Notes under the pieces: generated by a model
Database searches by the model: none
What the model was told of the DNA's origin: nothing
Seen by the model: only the letters and a program-made list of their open reading frames with translations
From: Telopea speciosissima
Lineage: Eukaryota > Streptophyta > Magnoliopsida > Proteales > Proteaceae
Reading direction: 5' to 3'
Length of the DNA: 64,000 bases
Assembly: GCF_018873765.1 (NCBI RefSeq)
Contig: NC_057919.1
Span: forward strand, 20,376,698 to 20,440,697
In this document: in pieces, positions 33,518-45,300 of the stretch
How the letters are laid out: each line of letters opens with the position of its first letter
Numbering within the stretch: the stretch's first letter is position 1
Made by a program: the position numbers and the translations under genes

Positions 33518-33613
33518 CCAATCAACAAACCCCCCCCCCCCCCCCCAACTCTTCTCTGATTCTTTCCGTCCAATTGCACTTTGACCGATTGAGATGCTTT
33601 TGGATATTGTGAC
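33455..33613. repeat. Direct repeat around a poly-C tract
   Basis: ttgaccgattgaaatgcttt at 33455 recurs nearly unchanged at 33581, each followed by tggatattgtga, about 126 bp apart. A run of C (33531-33546) lies between. Part of the pseudogene's upstream region. Confidence 0.65.
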
Positions 33614-34578
33614 GAAAATGGATTCACAGATGTGGCCATAAACGGAACTATGGAGGGCTGGGTTTTGAACACCATTAATGGGTGCTTTGAATATCTGAAT
33701 TTGATTTTATTTTTCAGATTCCTCATTTCTTTTGAATAGTAAAGGGATCTTAAGGGTTGTTCTGACTTATTGGAAAATTCTCCAACATTGTTGCGTCTTT
33801 TCTTGAGTATTATGGGGGTTGGTGGAGGCCTGGAAAAGCCGCCGGCAACGATTGAAGTTCAGTCACCCTCGCAAGTTTCTATTTTGCGGTGGCTTAAGGA
33901 AGAAGATGGGGACAACCCTGTCATTTCTCTTTTGTTTCAGGGGGTAAATATGTAAAAACAATTTCATTACGGGTATTACAGACATTTAGTTAATATTTGG
34001 GGTGATAACATCATCACTTAACTATTTTTATCTAACAATAAGGGTATGTTTGTAAAAATATTTCAAAGTACCAGAAGGTTTATGAAATAGATGACATTCT
34101 AAGGGTGATAAACATAATCATTTGAAACCCAAGGGATGGTAAACATAAATTTCCCTATATAAAAAGAACTACAATGGTGTGGAAAGACCATATCTGAACC
34201 GCCTCACATGTTACCTCATTTAAATAAGTGGTGTGTCCTCGTGAGGAGGACCCAACATGAATTTTCATTAGAAAGCTTTGATATAAGTACTGATACCACA
34301 ATAATACGTCAATATCCAAGGTGGAAGTCTTGTGTCTCGTGTTCGAGGTCCTAGTGTATCTAAATACGATCATGATTCATAATGATAATCATTAACAAGA
34401 GCATGGACACTCAACATAATCATCGCCACTATGCCATGTACAAAAACTGGTAAAAAAAAAACAAGGCTTTAAAGAGTAATCCAAAAATAAGTTCAACTTG
34501 ATCCAAACACTAAGAAGGGAGTTCGAGGATCAGACTTGCGCCCCATCCAAAACTCAATCTACAACAGAATCCCAACCG
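33614..34578. other. Intergenic, nothing recognised
   Basis: No supported feature. The text around 33960-34150 (gggtgataa / aaacataa words) looks repetitive but unbounded. Confidence 0.4.
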
Positions 34579-35083
34579 TAGGGTGTCAATAAAGCCCGGC
34601 TGGCCCGAACCCGCCCTGGACCTGACCCTGATTTTTCAATCCTGAGGGCGGGTTTGGGTTTAGTTATAGTTTGGCCCTGGTAGGGTCAAGTCGGGTCAGG
34701 GTTTAGATCCCAGGCTTAGCCCCAGCCCGGCCCAACCCGACCCTGTATTAATTATAAGTATATATATTTGGTCTAATATTTATTTATATATATAGCCTAA
34801 TAAAAAAATTAAAAAACAAAAGACAAAAAAAGCCCTGAAGGGACATGGGATTACAGAAAAAATTAGGGTCAGGGTCAAGACAGGGTCAATCAAGGCCAAC
34901 CCGACCCTATCAGGGTCAATCAGGGCCGGGTCGGATCAAGAAAAACCCTGGCAGGGTCAAGACTGGGTTGAGGATTTCTTGGCCCTGGCAAGATCGGATC
35001 GGATCAGGGTTTAGGTTAAGGCCTCTAGGGTTGGATTAGGGTTTAGGACAGGCCCGGCCCAACTTGACCCATTGACACCCCTA
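34579..35083. mobile_element. hAT-like non-autonomous element, 505 bp
   Basis: Begins tagggtgtcaat and ends attgacacccccta-like (attgacacccct a), inverted ends. It has the exact 8-bp duplication cccaaccg (34571-34578 and 35084-35091). The interior is packed with cagggtca/gaccctg and ggcccggcc words. Confidence 0.85.
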
Positions 35084-35091
35084 CCCAACCG

Positions 35092-37354
35092 TCCATAGGC
35101 ACAAAACTTAAGGCAAGTTACATTGGGACTTCATTCCGCAACCCAGGGGAAGTGGACTGCCCTCTTCCTTTTTAGCTCCCCTATCTAATAGGGAGAGAGA
35201 CTTCGCTCAACATTCAATCCGGCCATTTGTGATGCCTATGACAAACAAATTTCCCTAACCACAGCAATCACGACGGCAATCATTCATGCCGAGAATGCTC
35301 TATATACTTTCCCAGAATCCGGTCCCAAGGATGACACTGTACTTGAGGATAAGCAGTAGTTGGAAAGCCAGTAGCTAGGGTGGCAGTAGCCATTGTTGTA
35401 ACCGATCCACCTATATTGACCATCTTCCGGTGGATTCAATCTAATGTCATTATAGAAACATAAGCCTATCAACAGAATTGGAGGGTTTACAATTAACCCC
35501 AATTTACAAGTCTAATCAGCCCCAAATTAATAGTGCTAATGGGTCTCCCTAGGGTTTTCAATACTCCAAAAATTGATCTCAATCCAACGGTAGGTTGGAG
35601 AGATATTGCAAGATCACCTAAATAGTAAATGAGTTTCAAAAATAATAACCTAGCTATCATTTCATGTCAGCATAATAACTCCCCTTCAAATTAACAACAT
35701 AACAGCCACTCAAAATAAGGAATAACATATATAAAGCCCAATGTATTCCAATGAACAGAAGCTTCAAATAAAAAACACTCCAAAATGGTATCTCAAGAAC
35801 ATATTTAATAGCAATTAAGATCTCTCATTCTGTTAGGCAGATCAACATCAAACTGTAGCCACAAGTAGGGATCAATGACTGGTAACATCTTCAAACCCTC
35901 ATGAAAATCTGATGGGTAGAATGAAAATTCAAGATAAGAAAATTGTGGTAATAAAACTTCAAATATAAGATGTCCCACGGTATATGAATGCAGTAGTAAT
36001 GACTCCAACAGAACTCCTAGTCCCCATTAGTAACTCCTTCCATAATATCACAGTAGAACAGTAACTACAACTCCAATAAAAGGTACCAGATGGCTTCAGC
36101 ATTACCCAAAGTTAAAGAATAACAAAATAGAAACAAAGTAGAAGGAAAGAAGAAGAACAAGAGAGGAATAAAGAGGATAAGACCAAGCAATCTCACCAAT
36201 GACCTAGGTCAGTCTCTCACTAACCAATGAGACATCTCACCACACAATTGCTTCTCACACCAAAGGCAAAAGCGAATATTCTTTCATGATCAAAATCGTG
36301 AGGTTGGGCTCTAAGGCCCCATTATAATATATAGAAGAGTCTACTCCCTCCAAAAGGAAACTAAAATAAAATAGAAAATATTAGAAGAATAGATCCACAC
36401 ATGTAGTATGCCTTATAAATCAAGGAAATAAAATTAGAAATTAGAGACACTACCAAGTACCCAAAATAGAAACCTAACTACTTGATTCATGACCAATACC
36501 GATCCAGCCAATATTCCTAGCCGAGATTAGGAACCATGCTTCCAATCAAAACTTGATGGATTTTGGTTGATTCAGGTTCAAACCTGAAGCAGGCTTATTA
36601 AATGCCAAAATTGTTTCAGTTTTCAGTCTTCCTACAGCAGATCTGCAGAGGTGTGTGTTTGTGTTAGAGAGAGAGAGCATAAAAAAGAAAAGCATCCATT
36701 CCACCAGTGCAAAATACTTTATGAAACCTATCTCAGACCTGCAACACAAAACTAGAGAGATGGAAAAAGAAAGCCAATAGGGTACAGTACAGAGGAACGA
36801 AAGACAGAGAGAGAGAGAGAGAGTTCAGACTCAAATAGCAAAAAGAAAGCCAATAAGGTACAGTGCAGAGGAGTAAGAGAGGAGGGGGGGAAGCAGAGAG
36901 AAGACATCCACCATCTGACATGGGAGAATTATTTCCTTCGGGAAAAGAAAATGAGTGATTAAGAAATATTCTAGGCACAGCCTATAAATGAGTAAATCAA
37001 TCCCATCTCTTGACAAACAAAAATAGTAAGTCCAATAGAAATAAACTTCAAAATAACAAGAACTTGAAACGTGGTCACAAGAACATAAACACGAGATTAC
37101 CCAAAAACAAACAAAAAAAACTCCAGAAAGAAATCTACTTTATATACCACAAAGCAGTGTATCACAAATATTTACATAATCTCAAAATACAGATCAACTC
37201 ATCATACAGAATCCCATGGAGAATTCCAAACTGAAACTGAATATGTTCAACTTTCTTTTCCATTACCTACCGAAGAACAAACACAGACATTTAAGTGGCC
37301 TGGGAAGCATATTTGAATTCCGTCCTCCCAAGCTGGATTCTTCAAGTTGCGAAG
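35092..37354. other. Intergenic, 3' of the F-box gene
   Basis: About 2.3 kb with no recognised gene. The stretch 36100-36550 has the aaaatagaaa-rich style of the LTRs at 20646/22785 but no edges were found. A (GA)n tract lies at about 36805-36824. The part nearest 37354 should include the F-box 3' UTR. Confidence 0.4.
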
Positions 37355-38995
37355 CTAGATATTAAAACCACCCAGGTTACAACGGGTACCAACATGTCGA
37401 CGCCCTATCAAGCGGGGAGCAGCTAAGCCATAAGGGAAATCAACACCTCCTGGTAAAACGTCACTGCGCCCACCAAAAGGTCCAAGAATTGCAGGGTCTC
37501 TGATAAGAAAATAAGGATCCCCAAATGGGTATGGCCCTAATCTCGTTGGCCTCATGGTACCCATCCTCCTCTTCCTCATCTTCTTCTTCTCAGAAAGTGA
37601 AGCAAACTTCTTCTTCCAGCTCCCTCCAATTCCCTCTGCCGCAGAAAATCCAAACTCTTTTGCAAATTTATGCTTCCACAGGTCATCGTTTGATGATAGG
37701 TATCGCAGTTCAGAACAAACACAACCAATCTTTGCTGTATCAGCACCTGGAAGAAAATCCAGAATTTGAATCTTAAGTTCAGTCGGGAGCAGCATGAAGC
37801 ATGGTGGAGAGACTAATCCAGTTTTCTCACAGAGATCGACAAGGAGAGGCAATGTCAGTCTGTCCTTCACCATTTTCCAAAATTCAAATACTTTTTTCTC
37901 ATGGGTCGATTTAACATCATATTCATCTTTGTCAGTTACAGCAGCCAAAGAATCACAATTTGTCCACACGAAATTTATCGACGGCATGAAAAGAGATTCA
38001 TCCAAAGACAGCGCATAGATATCCGAACCCTTTTTCCCTAAAGACCCATAAACATGAACTAATTTCCCCAAATTCTGAAACTTCAAGACAACAGCTTCTA
38101 CAACCTCGCCTCCAGAGCCGAAAAGATCAGGGACTGTGTATTTTACGGATACCGTACAAGCCCTTGAAGCCCATCCTTGTGGAAGACTAAAACCGGCTAT
38201 CTTCTGGTTCGTCGCGGAATCGAAGCAAACAAAGCCAGACTCCAAAAGAACAGCATGAACAGCAATTATCAGAAGCTTGCTGTTACTCCCAGCATTTCCC
38301 GCCTCCTCTTTGAATACCTTCTTCATAAAGCACGGCACAGAAGAGGAGTTCGTCAATATCTCAGGTGTAGCTTCATCTATTACATCTACATCCATCTCTT
38401 CCATTTCATTCATATTTTCATCAGCATTCTCAGAAATACCTATAGGTTCCTCCTGGGGTGGATTCAGGGACACGGCTGACGAGGTACCTTCAGAACTCAA
38501 ACTCCTCGTCAGGGGGTCAGAATCATTCGGCTGCTTCCGGGTTTCCGATTCGGGATCGGAAAGCTTATCACTTGCCTGGAATTGAGGATTCATAATTGCG
38601 TGAGAATTATCCAGCTACGTTAGGGTTTCAAATTGTAGATCCGAAATAGTATTACTTACCTCAAATTGAGAATCGGAAAGCTTATAACTTGCCTGAAATT
38701 GACGATCCTCTCCCGCCTGGGTCTGCTGGGTCACAGTGGAGGTTCCTCCCGAGAACCCGTTAGGGTTAAGAGTGTAGAAGATCAAATCCCCAGAAGTGAT
38801 GCCGAGAGACTGGAGAGATTCCTCAGGAGAAGACTCGGGAATCTCATCTTTCCGGTTGAGAGACAGATGTAGGGTTTCAGGAAGAGAAGAAATCTTCTCA
38901 GCAACAGCATTCTTTAGGTCTTGGAGAGAACATGGAGATGGCGTCTCGATCTTTAGAGTCTCCTTCGATTCTAAAGCTCTCACTCTCAATTTCAT
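37355..38995 (-). CDS. SKIP22: F-box protein, SKIP22/FBXO7-like
   Basis: Predicted substrate receptor of an SCF ubiquitin ligase. Exons on the minus strand are 38995-38660 and 38575-37355, joined by an 84-nt GT-AG intron; 518 aa. An N-terminal ubiquitin-like domain (1-75, MKLRVRALESKETLKIE and LHLSLNRKDEI) is followed by an acidic linker. Then comes a PI31/FP-type dimerisation region (about 191-331), the F-box (about 371-416: LLPTELKIQILDFLPGADTA and VCSELRYLSSNDDLW), and a Gly/Pro/Arg-rich tail (444-518, with GPYPFGDPYF) like that of the proteasome regulator PI31. This order is that of FBXO7 and plant SKIP22. The intron is itself a multiple of three and contains an in-frame stop, so an unspliced reading ends after 126 residues. 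It shares a short intergenic region with the divergent ASL gene. Confidence 0.88.
38566..38700 (-). repeat. 33-bp tandem repeats spanning the F-box intron
   Basis: Read on the minus strand, units begin at 38700, 38667, 38634 (decayed) and 38583, with AATTTCAGGCAAGT, AATTTGAGGTAAGT, AATTTGAAAC and AATTCCAGGCAAGT. Each complete unit encodes an 11-residue repeat (QFQASYKLSDS type). The second unit supplies the GTAAGT donor and the last unit supplies the CAG acceptor. Confidence 0.8.
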
Positions 38996-39327
38996 TTTGC
39001 AGAACGAGAATTTGATGGAAAGTAAACTTCGCAGACAAGAACCTCCACGGTGAACATCGACAACCGACTGATGGCTATTTATAGTGGATTAACTGGGTTC
39101 GGGAAAATCGGATTCAGTCTCGACCGATTCCCGATCCGATTCAGTCTCCTACTCGGGTGTGTGTGGGTCCCACCACCCTCTGTCTGCTGTTAGGGCTCCT
39201 CTTACTAGCTTAGTCGCTACTGCTTGCAGGCATGTCATGGGCATTTATTTAAGGGGCGCTCACAGAACGACCACACACTTCTCTTCGCCCGACTCACATT
39301 CTCTCCTTGAGGAGCAGAGAAGCTGTA
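38996..39327. promoter_or_regulatory. Bidirectional promoter between SKIP22-like and ASL
   Basis: Only 332 bp separate the two divergent start codons. On the minus strand a TATAAATAG box lies at about 39072-39082, about 80 bp upstream of the F-box ATG. On the plus strand a weaker tttatttaagg lies at about 39243-39253, about 80 bp upstream of the ASL ATG. Both leaders must be short. A short common regulatory block between the boxes includes repeated gattc words (gattcagtc at 39111 and 39139). Confidence 0.6.
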
Positions 39328-42300
39328 ATGGAATCTATCTCTGAACGCTCCCTGTGTAATTCTATCATTTCGCGCTTCTCCTCGTCGTCACTTCAGAGGC
39401 GGAGCTCCTGTGAACCTCGACTTCGTCTTGTTTTCGGCCGGAAAATCCAGAAGAGATTACAGGTTGTGTCGTGCGCCCCTGAGACCATGAGCTATGTCCA
39501 TACGGACTCTTCAGTGAAGAATTCTAAAGAGGTGAAGCTATGGGGTGGTCGATTCGAAGAAAACGTCACTGATGCGGTCGAGAGGTTCACTGAATCGATT
39601 TCGTATGACAAGGCTCTGTACAAGCAGGACATTATGGGAAGTAGGGCTCATGCTACAATGCTCGCTCATCAGGTTACACTTCTTCTTATCTTGTAGTTTC
39701 TAGTACTCTTATTGAGTTGTATGCTTGAGTTCGCATTTACTAATCCATCTCGGTGGTGTAGGGCTTGATCAGTGACAGTGATAGGGATAGTATACTGAAG
39801 GGTCTCGATGAGATTGAGAGGATCATCGAAGCTGGGAAGTTTGAGTGGCGGGCGGATAGGGAGGACGTACACATGAACATTGAAGCAGCACTCACTGATT
39901 TGATTGGAGAACCTGCAAAGAAGCTTCACACTGCTAGGAGCCGGAATGATCAAGTTTTGACCGATTTCCGTCTCTGGTGCCGTGATGCCATAGATGAAAT
40001 CCTTGCCCACATAAAACGTCTTCAGGTTGTGTACATCCCTCTGCACTCTTTATTGGCACTTGTTTACTACTTCAATTCGGCTATTCAAATGCTCCATTTC
40101 GGGCTTCCTGGCACATACAGACTCTACGGCATAATAATTTTATCTCCCCCCCCCCCCCCTCCTCCTCTCTTCTTTCTGTCATATACAGACTCTACTGCTT
40201 AGTGTAGGACGTATACCAGGCCTTACCTTTTACCTTTGCATGCACAATTATCACAAAGAGGGCTTGTACGATTACACAAGTAGTAGTCACTTCGGACTTT
40301 ATATTATTTTTTTCCTGCATGGTCCAGTCTATCTCTTCTAATATCATGTTGAAAACAGATCATCTTCACATAAACCATATAAACCAGTATATGTTGATTG
40401 AAGACGCTGTATAAGTGCGCAATTGGTAACATAATTTTCCATTGTAAAATGTTGAAGATGCCCCTTGTAGGTATGCTTTTGGCAGCTGGAACATGCCATT
40501 CATTTGTAGGCACTTGCAGTCAGAAAGATCATGTTATCAGATGTTGCGTGTGAACAATTTCATTTGTTCAGAATGTCTGTGCTTTCTTGGTCTTGCTTCT
40601 TTTCTTTTTTTTCGGATTGATTACAAATTGCTTTCTGATATTGATGTTAAATTACTTTTCTTGGACTGATTGGCCTTTCCTTTTATTGTCTTTATTATAA
40701 ACTGTTTTCCCATCATTCTCTCATGTACTAACAAATTATGGTATGAAACATAAAGGTTTCACTAGTGACCTTGGCTACAAAAAATGAAGGGCTGATTGTT
40801 CCTGGATATACGCATCTACAAAGAGCCCAACCTGTTCTACTGCAACATCTTCTTTTGTCATATGTTGAGCAGGTGAGTCAATTCTTTATATGTTCCTTAT
40901 ATTGTTGAGCAAGGATTATGTTCTCTTTGTCTTGACCATGGAATCAAATTTGGACTTTGATCCTGGTCAACAGGGAAAATATTTTGGTGATCAGACTTAG
41001 TTGCCCATAATTTTTGTGATTTAAAGGTTGATTTGGACCAAACTACTGAAATATTTTGATATTTTTCACTGCCAAAACCAAAATATTTTAGTGATTTTTA
41101 CTTTTTTTTCTTTGCAATTTATTCTCGTGAATTTAATCATGTAAATACAAAATGATAGAGGTTTTCTTTTGTGGTAGTGTTTCCTGTTACTGACCATTCT
41201 ATATATTTGTCAGGTACTTTTTTCGCTCTTTTTTGGTGGGAAAAGCACTTATTTTTGGGTACTAAAGGAAAACTACTTGTACTTATTATGACAAAAAATA
41301 ATATCAAGGACTATATTGTTGTACATGCAACTATTTGCTATCAACCCCTTGTCCATTCAATGAATTGGCAATGCAATTAAAAATTGCTTCTATGAACAAA
41401 TACAGGGGGCCACATTAAATAATGAACTGAACCATCTTGTATAGATAATTTTTTCTTCTTCATTATAAATGCTCCCAATTATTTCATGTCATTGTATTTC
41501 GTTGCTACTATTTTAAAAATCCTTTTATTTGTGGTAGCTGTATTTGAACTTTATTATTGATTAATTGAGAAAAGAATGCAAATGTGAATTTCCTGCATGA
41601 AATGGTTTTGCTTTTTTTGCCACCTCTATTTTATCAATTTCGTTGCAAAAGTAAGGTTGACCACCTCTTGATTTTAATTTAAGTTTGCTGCTGTAGTTTT
41701 GTTTAGTTTTTTCTAGGAGAAATTAACTCTATCCATAGTGGTGACTGTAGCTTGAACGTGATGCTGGTCGTCTGGTAGACTGCAAAGTTCGGTTGAACTT
41801 CTGCCCTCTAGGTGCATGTGCATTGGCAGGGACTGGCCTCCCCATTGATAGGTTTATGACTTCTGATGCTCTAGGGTTTACAGCACCCATGAGGAACAGG
41901 TATGGACTTTAAAAGTTCCTGGCTTATGTTCACTGAATGGCAGCCAAGGGATGTTGATTTTACAACCCTTATCTCCATTTATGGTTTTAACTTCATGTTG
42001 CAACCCTGCATGAATTTCGTGCTTGCTCAGTTGCTCGTCTCTTTATGGTCCATGTGATTTGGTTTGTGCATCCAATCAGTGTGCAACTGCTTTCATCAAT
42101 TCCTCAATGATCAGCTTCATGGGATAATAGTAGTTATCTGAGTAGATGCTTTAGTTTGGGAGTCATCCATTGAATGGTGAAGAGACACCTTTGGGCTGAA
42201 TGTAGCTTGGAATCATGCATGTTGACCCATTAAGTTGATGCTTTGCAAGTTTGCAACAACATACATGATGATTAAAGGATGTTAAAGCATTACCCTTCTT

Positions 42301-45300
42301 TCTGCTTGATGTTATAAGCTGCCTGCATTTTATATTTCTTTTTGTTTACCTGAATGCATATTTGATGATGTTATTTCGTCAAGAGTCAGGCTTCTACTTT
42401 CACAGTGGGTCCACCCTTTATAGATCTTGTGCACCATATCTGCTTCTGGTTGAATACATTAGAATATGATGTGTTTTACAGCTATCATGTTTGTGGGAAC
42501 ACACCCCCAACGCCCTTAACCTTAAAGAAATGTCGCACTCACCTCAACAGCGCCTATCACAATGGTCTCGTCGAAGATCAAAAACATTCACTTGCTTCCT
42601 AAACATATTCTTAAAGTATTCCTAAGCACCTTTCTCAAGATGATAGCATATCGTTTAAACATTTATTCTCCCTTAAAACTCATTCTATACTCTTAAAATT
42701 CCAGCTTTAATGTTCATCTGTCGTATTCCGGAAATACTAAGGTTCACCCAATTATACACACCCTGGGTATACCAATTTTATCAGGGATGTAGTCAACACA
42801 TTATTAGAGTTCACATATAAATTTCAGGTCAATATTCAAGGTCCTTGGCAACCACCTATATGCCTCAAGTTCTATGTCCAGAATTTTCTAGATTCTGAGC
42901 ACCTACACAATAAGTTTCATAATAAATAGCTCTGAATTCCAAATTACTCCCTACAAGTACAGATATAAACTAGACCCATAGGAGAATATTAAATTTAAAT
43001 CCCATTGATGCAGGAGCAATTCCTTGGACTGGCCCAAACCCTTTGTGTAATACATGTGAAGATGAACCGGGTCCAGCTGGGTTTTTGGGTTTAATAGGAT
43101 ATTTAATTATTTATTTATTTTAGATTTATTCTGTTTTAGTTTTAGTCAGCTAAGCATTAAAAGAGTTATTAGTTAGAGTTCCTTTTTAGTTTTAGTTAAG
43201 GATTAGGATTATTTGGGTTAGGAGTCTCTTATTTTATCTTTAAATACTCTTGTAATCATCGTTTATTTCCAGATTTTGATGAATGGATTTTTGAGTTGTT
43301 TGTTACCAGAGTGGTGAGAATGAATCTGGTTGTGCGACCTTTTCTTTTCTCCCTCTTCTATTCTCCTTCTTCCTTCTCTATTCTTCCATATTCTTTCCCT
43401 TCTTCATTGTCAGATTAATATTGTGTTCTGCATGGTATTAATATCACCAACCTTGAAGTTAATCACCCTCAAACCGTATCCCTTTCTCCCTGAGATTTGT
43501 GTCGAAGGTAGCTCTTCCCTGGACAACCAACCCCTTAGAGCTTCATGGCAATTGATTAACTCTGCTGTGAGAAATCGAACCTGCAAATCATATTGCTTCA
43601 AGCTACCACCCAGGTCTGATTTCAGAGGGCAAACTTCTTCTCTTCACTCACTGTTTTGGCTGAACTTCAGTTGCATTCAAGAAATCTGCCCATCGTCTAT
43701 CTCCCATTAAAATCTGAAGCCAAACAAAGGACTATCGAAGGAGATCTCTCCTTTGAAGTTATGCTGGTTCCACCGTCTGCAACTCTTTTCCAAGGTTGAA
43801 GACAAATTCCTTCCCATGATTCCTTTTGTGCTTTTATTTTATTTACCCACTTTCCATAATGACCCCCGTCTTCCCCAATAATTTTATCTTGTCCATTAAC
43901 TTAACTTTGCTTCCAAGTATGTCCTTGCACAATAAATCTAATTCCTATTAGGTCCTATTTTCTTTACCGACCAATTTAACCCTTACAAAATAATGGTTAT
44001 TACAAGATTGCCATTGCCCTTCTATTATTTAGACTTTTGTTAATTGGGTGAGCCCATAAGCGATCCGAGTAGGGTTTTCGGACCCTGGATCCGCATCACC
44101 CATGCTCAGGTATCACTTATTTATTAGGGATTTACAAAAGATACAGTCCCTTGGTGAGCCTTGGCACAACGGTTAAATTGTGCTATTGCAACCTGCCTCT
44201 TCTGCAAAGTAGGGGGTTAAGGCTGCATACATTTGCCCCTCCCAGACCTTGCAGTAGTGGGAGCCTCGTGCACTAGGTTGCTCTTTGTTTTTACAGTAAT
44301 ACAGTCCTTCTTCAGTTTAGATCAATTTCTAAGCACTGTTAGTAGAAAATCAAATAAATTCATCCCAACTAAACCTTTCTAGGCTTTCTTCTACATGTTC
44401 CAGACTCCTTAAACATCATGCATACTGAAAATCGTACTCAAGAAAAATATCTAGGTAAGGCTAACCCTTTTGTCAAATTCAGGTTCATAATAGACCTTTC
44501 CTGTAAAACAATCATAAAAACTTAATTATTTGCCCTAGTCTTCAGATGCTCAAATTTGACAGAGACCTAGATCCATAAGTTAGCCTCATACCATAAAAAT
44601 TTTAGACTCAGGCTCTCTTTGGCATAGTTTATATTCATATTTATGACCTATTTATGAATAATCAATTATGATAATAAGTTATGGGCTATAAACAATAATC
44701 ATTTGGTTTACTACTAGACATAATAGATTATATAATAAAAAGTAGGTTTGGTATACTTAAGTGAAGAATATATTATGTATTATATATTTATATATATGGG
44801 AAGTAGTTTTCTGTCCGGGAGTGTGGCCTACACCAGCACTCCCACGTCTCTATCTCTCTCCTCCTCAAAACAAGGGGGGAGAGGTGTCTTTTCAAATGGG
44901 GAGGAGAGAGATAGACTCATGGGAGTGCTGGCATAGGCCACACTCCCGGACAGAGAACTTTCTCCCTATCTATCTATCTATGTCTATCTATATATATCTA
45001 TATATATATATAAAATATGATATATGTTAGGTGTGTTAATCGGTCAGTTTGAACCGGTTTTGGTTCGGTTTCAGTGAGAATGAGCAAGTCCAAAACATGA
45101 TCCAACAAGGGTGCACCGATTTCAGATGTATCGGTTTGGTATCGGGTTGCCTTGTAAATATATTTAAAAGCGTGAACAAAAAGTGTATTTTTAATGAATT
45201 TCAAGCAGGTATCGGTTTCTTACCGGCTTATATCGGTTTCAATCCCGTTTTTTAAGTTCGGTTCGATGTCTTATTGGCTTCAACACAGTCTGGTTTGGTT

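Noticed and set aside
37525-38585. Several + strand ORFs across the F-box gene
   Set aside because: Antisense shadows of a conserved coding sequence.
38594-38617. Premature stop splitting the F-box gene into two ORFs
   Set aside because: Both halves are in the same frame and an 84-nt GT-AG intron removes the stop; a splice model explains it better than a nonsense mutation.
39307-39327. Upstream extension of the ASL reading frame
   Set aside because: The frame is open but the first codon there is TTG; the first ATG is 39328, so I used that.
44980-45015. Possible CRISPR or satellite in repeated atct/tata units
   Set aside because: Simple microsatellite slippage; no spaced repeats of any kind occur in this eukaryotic window.
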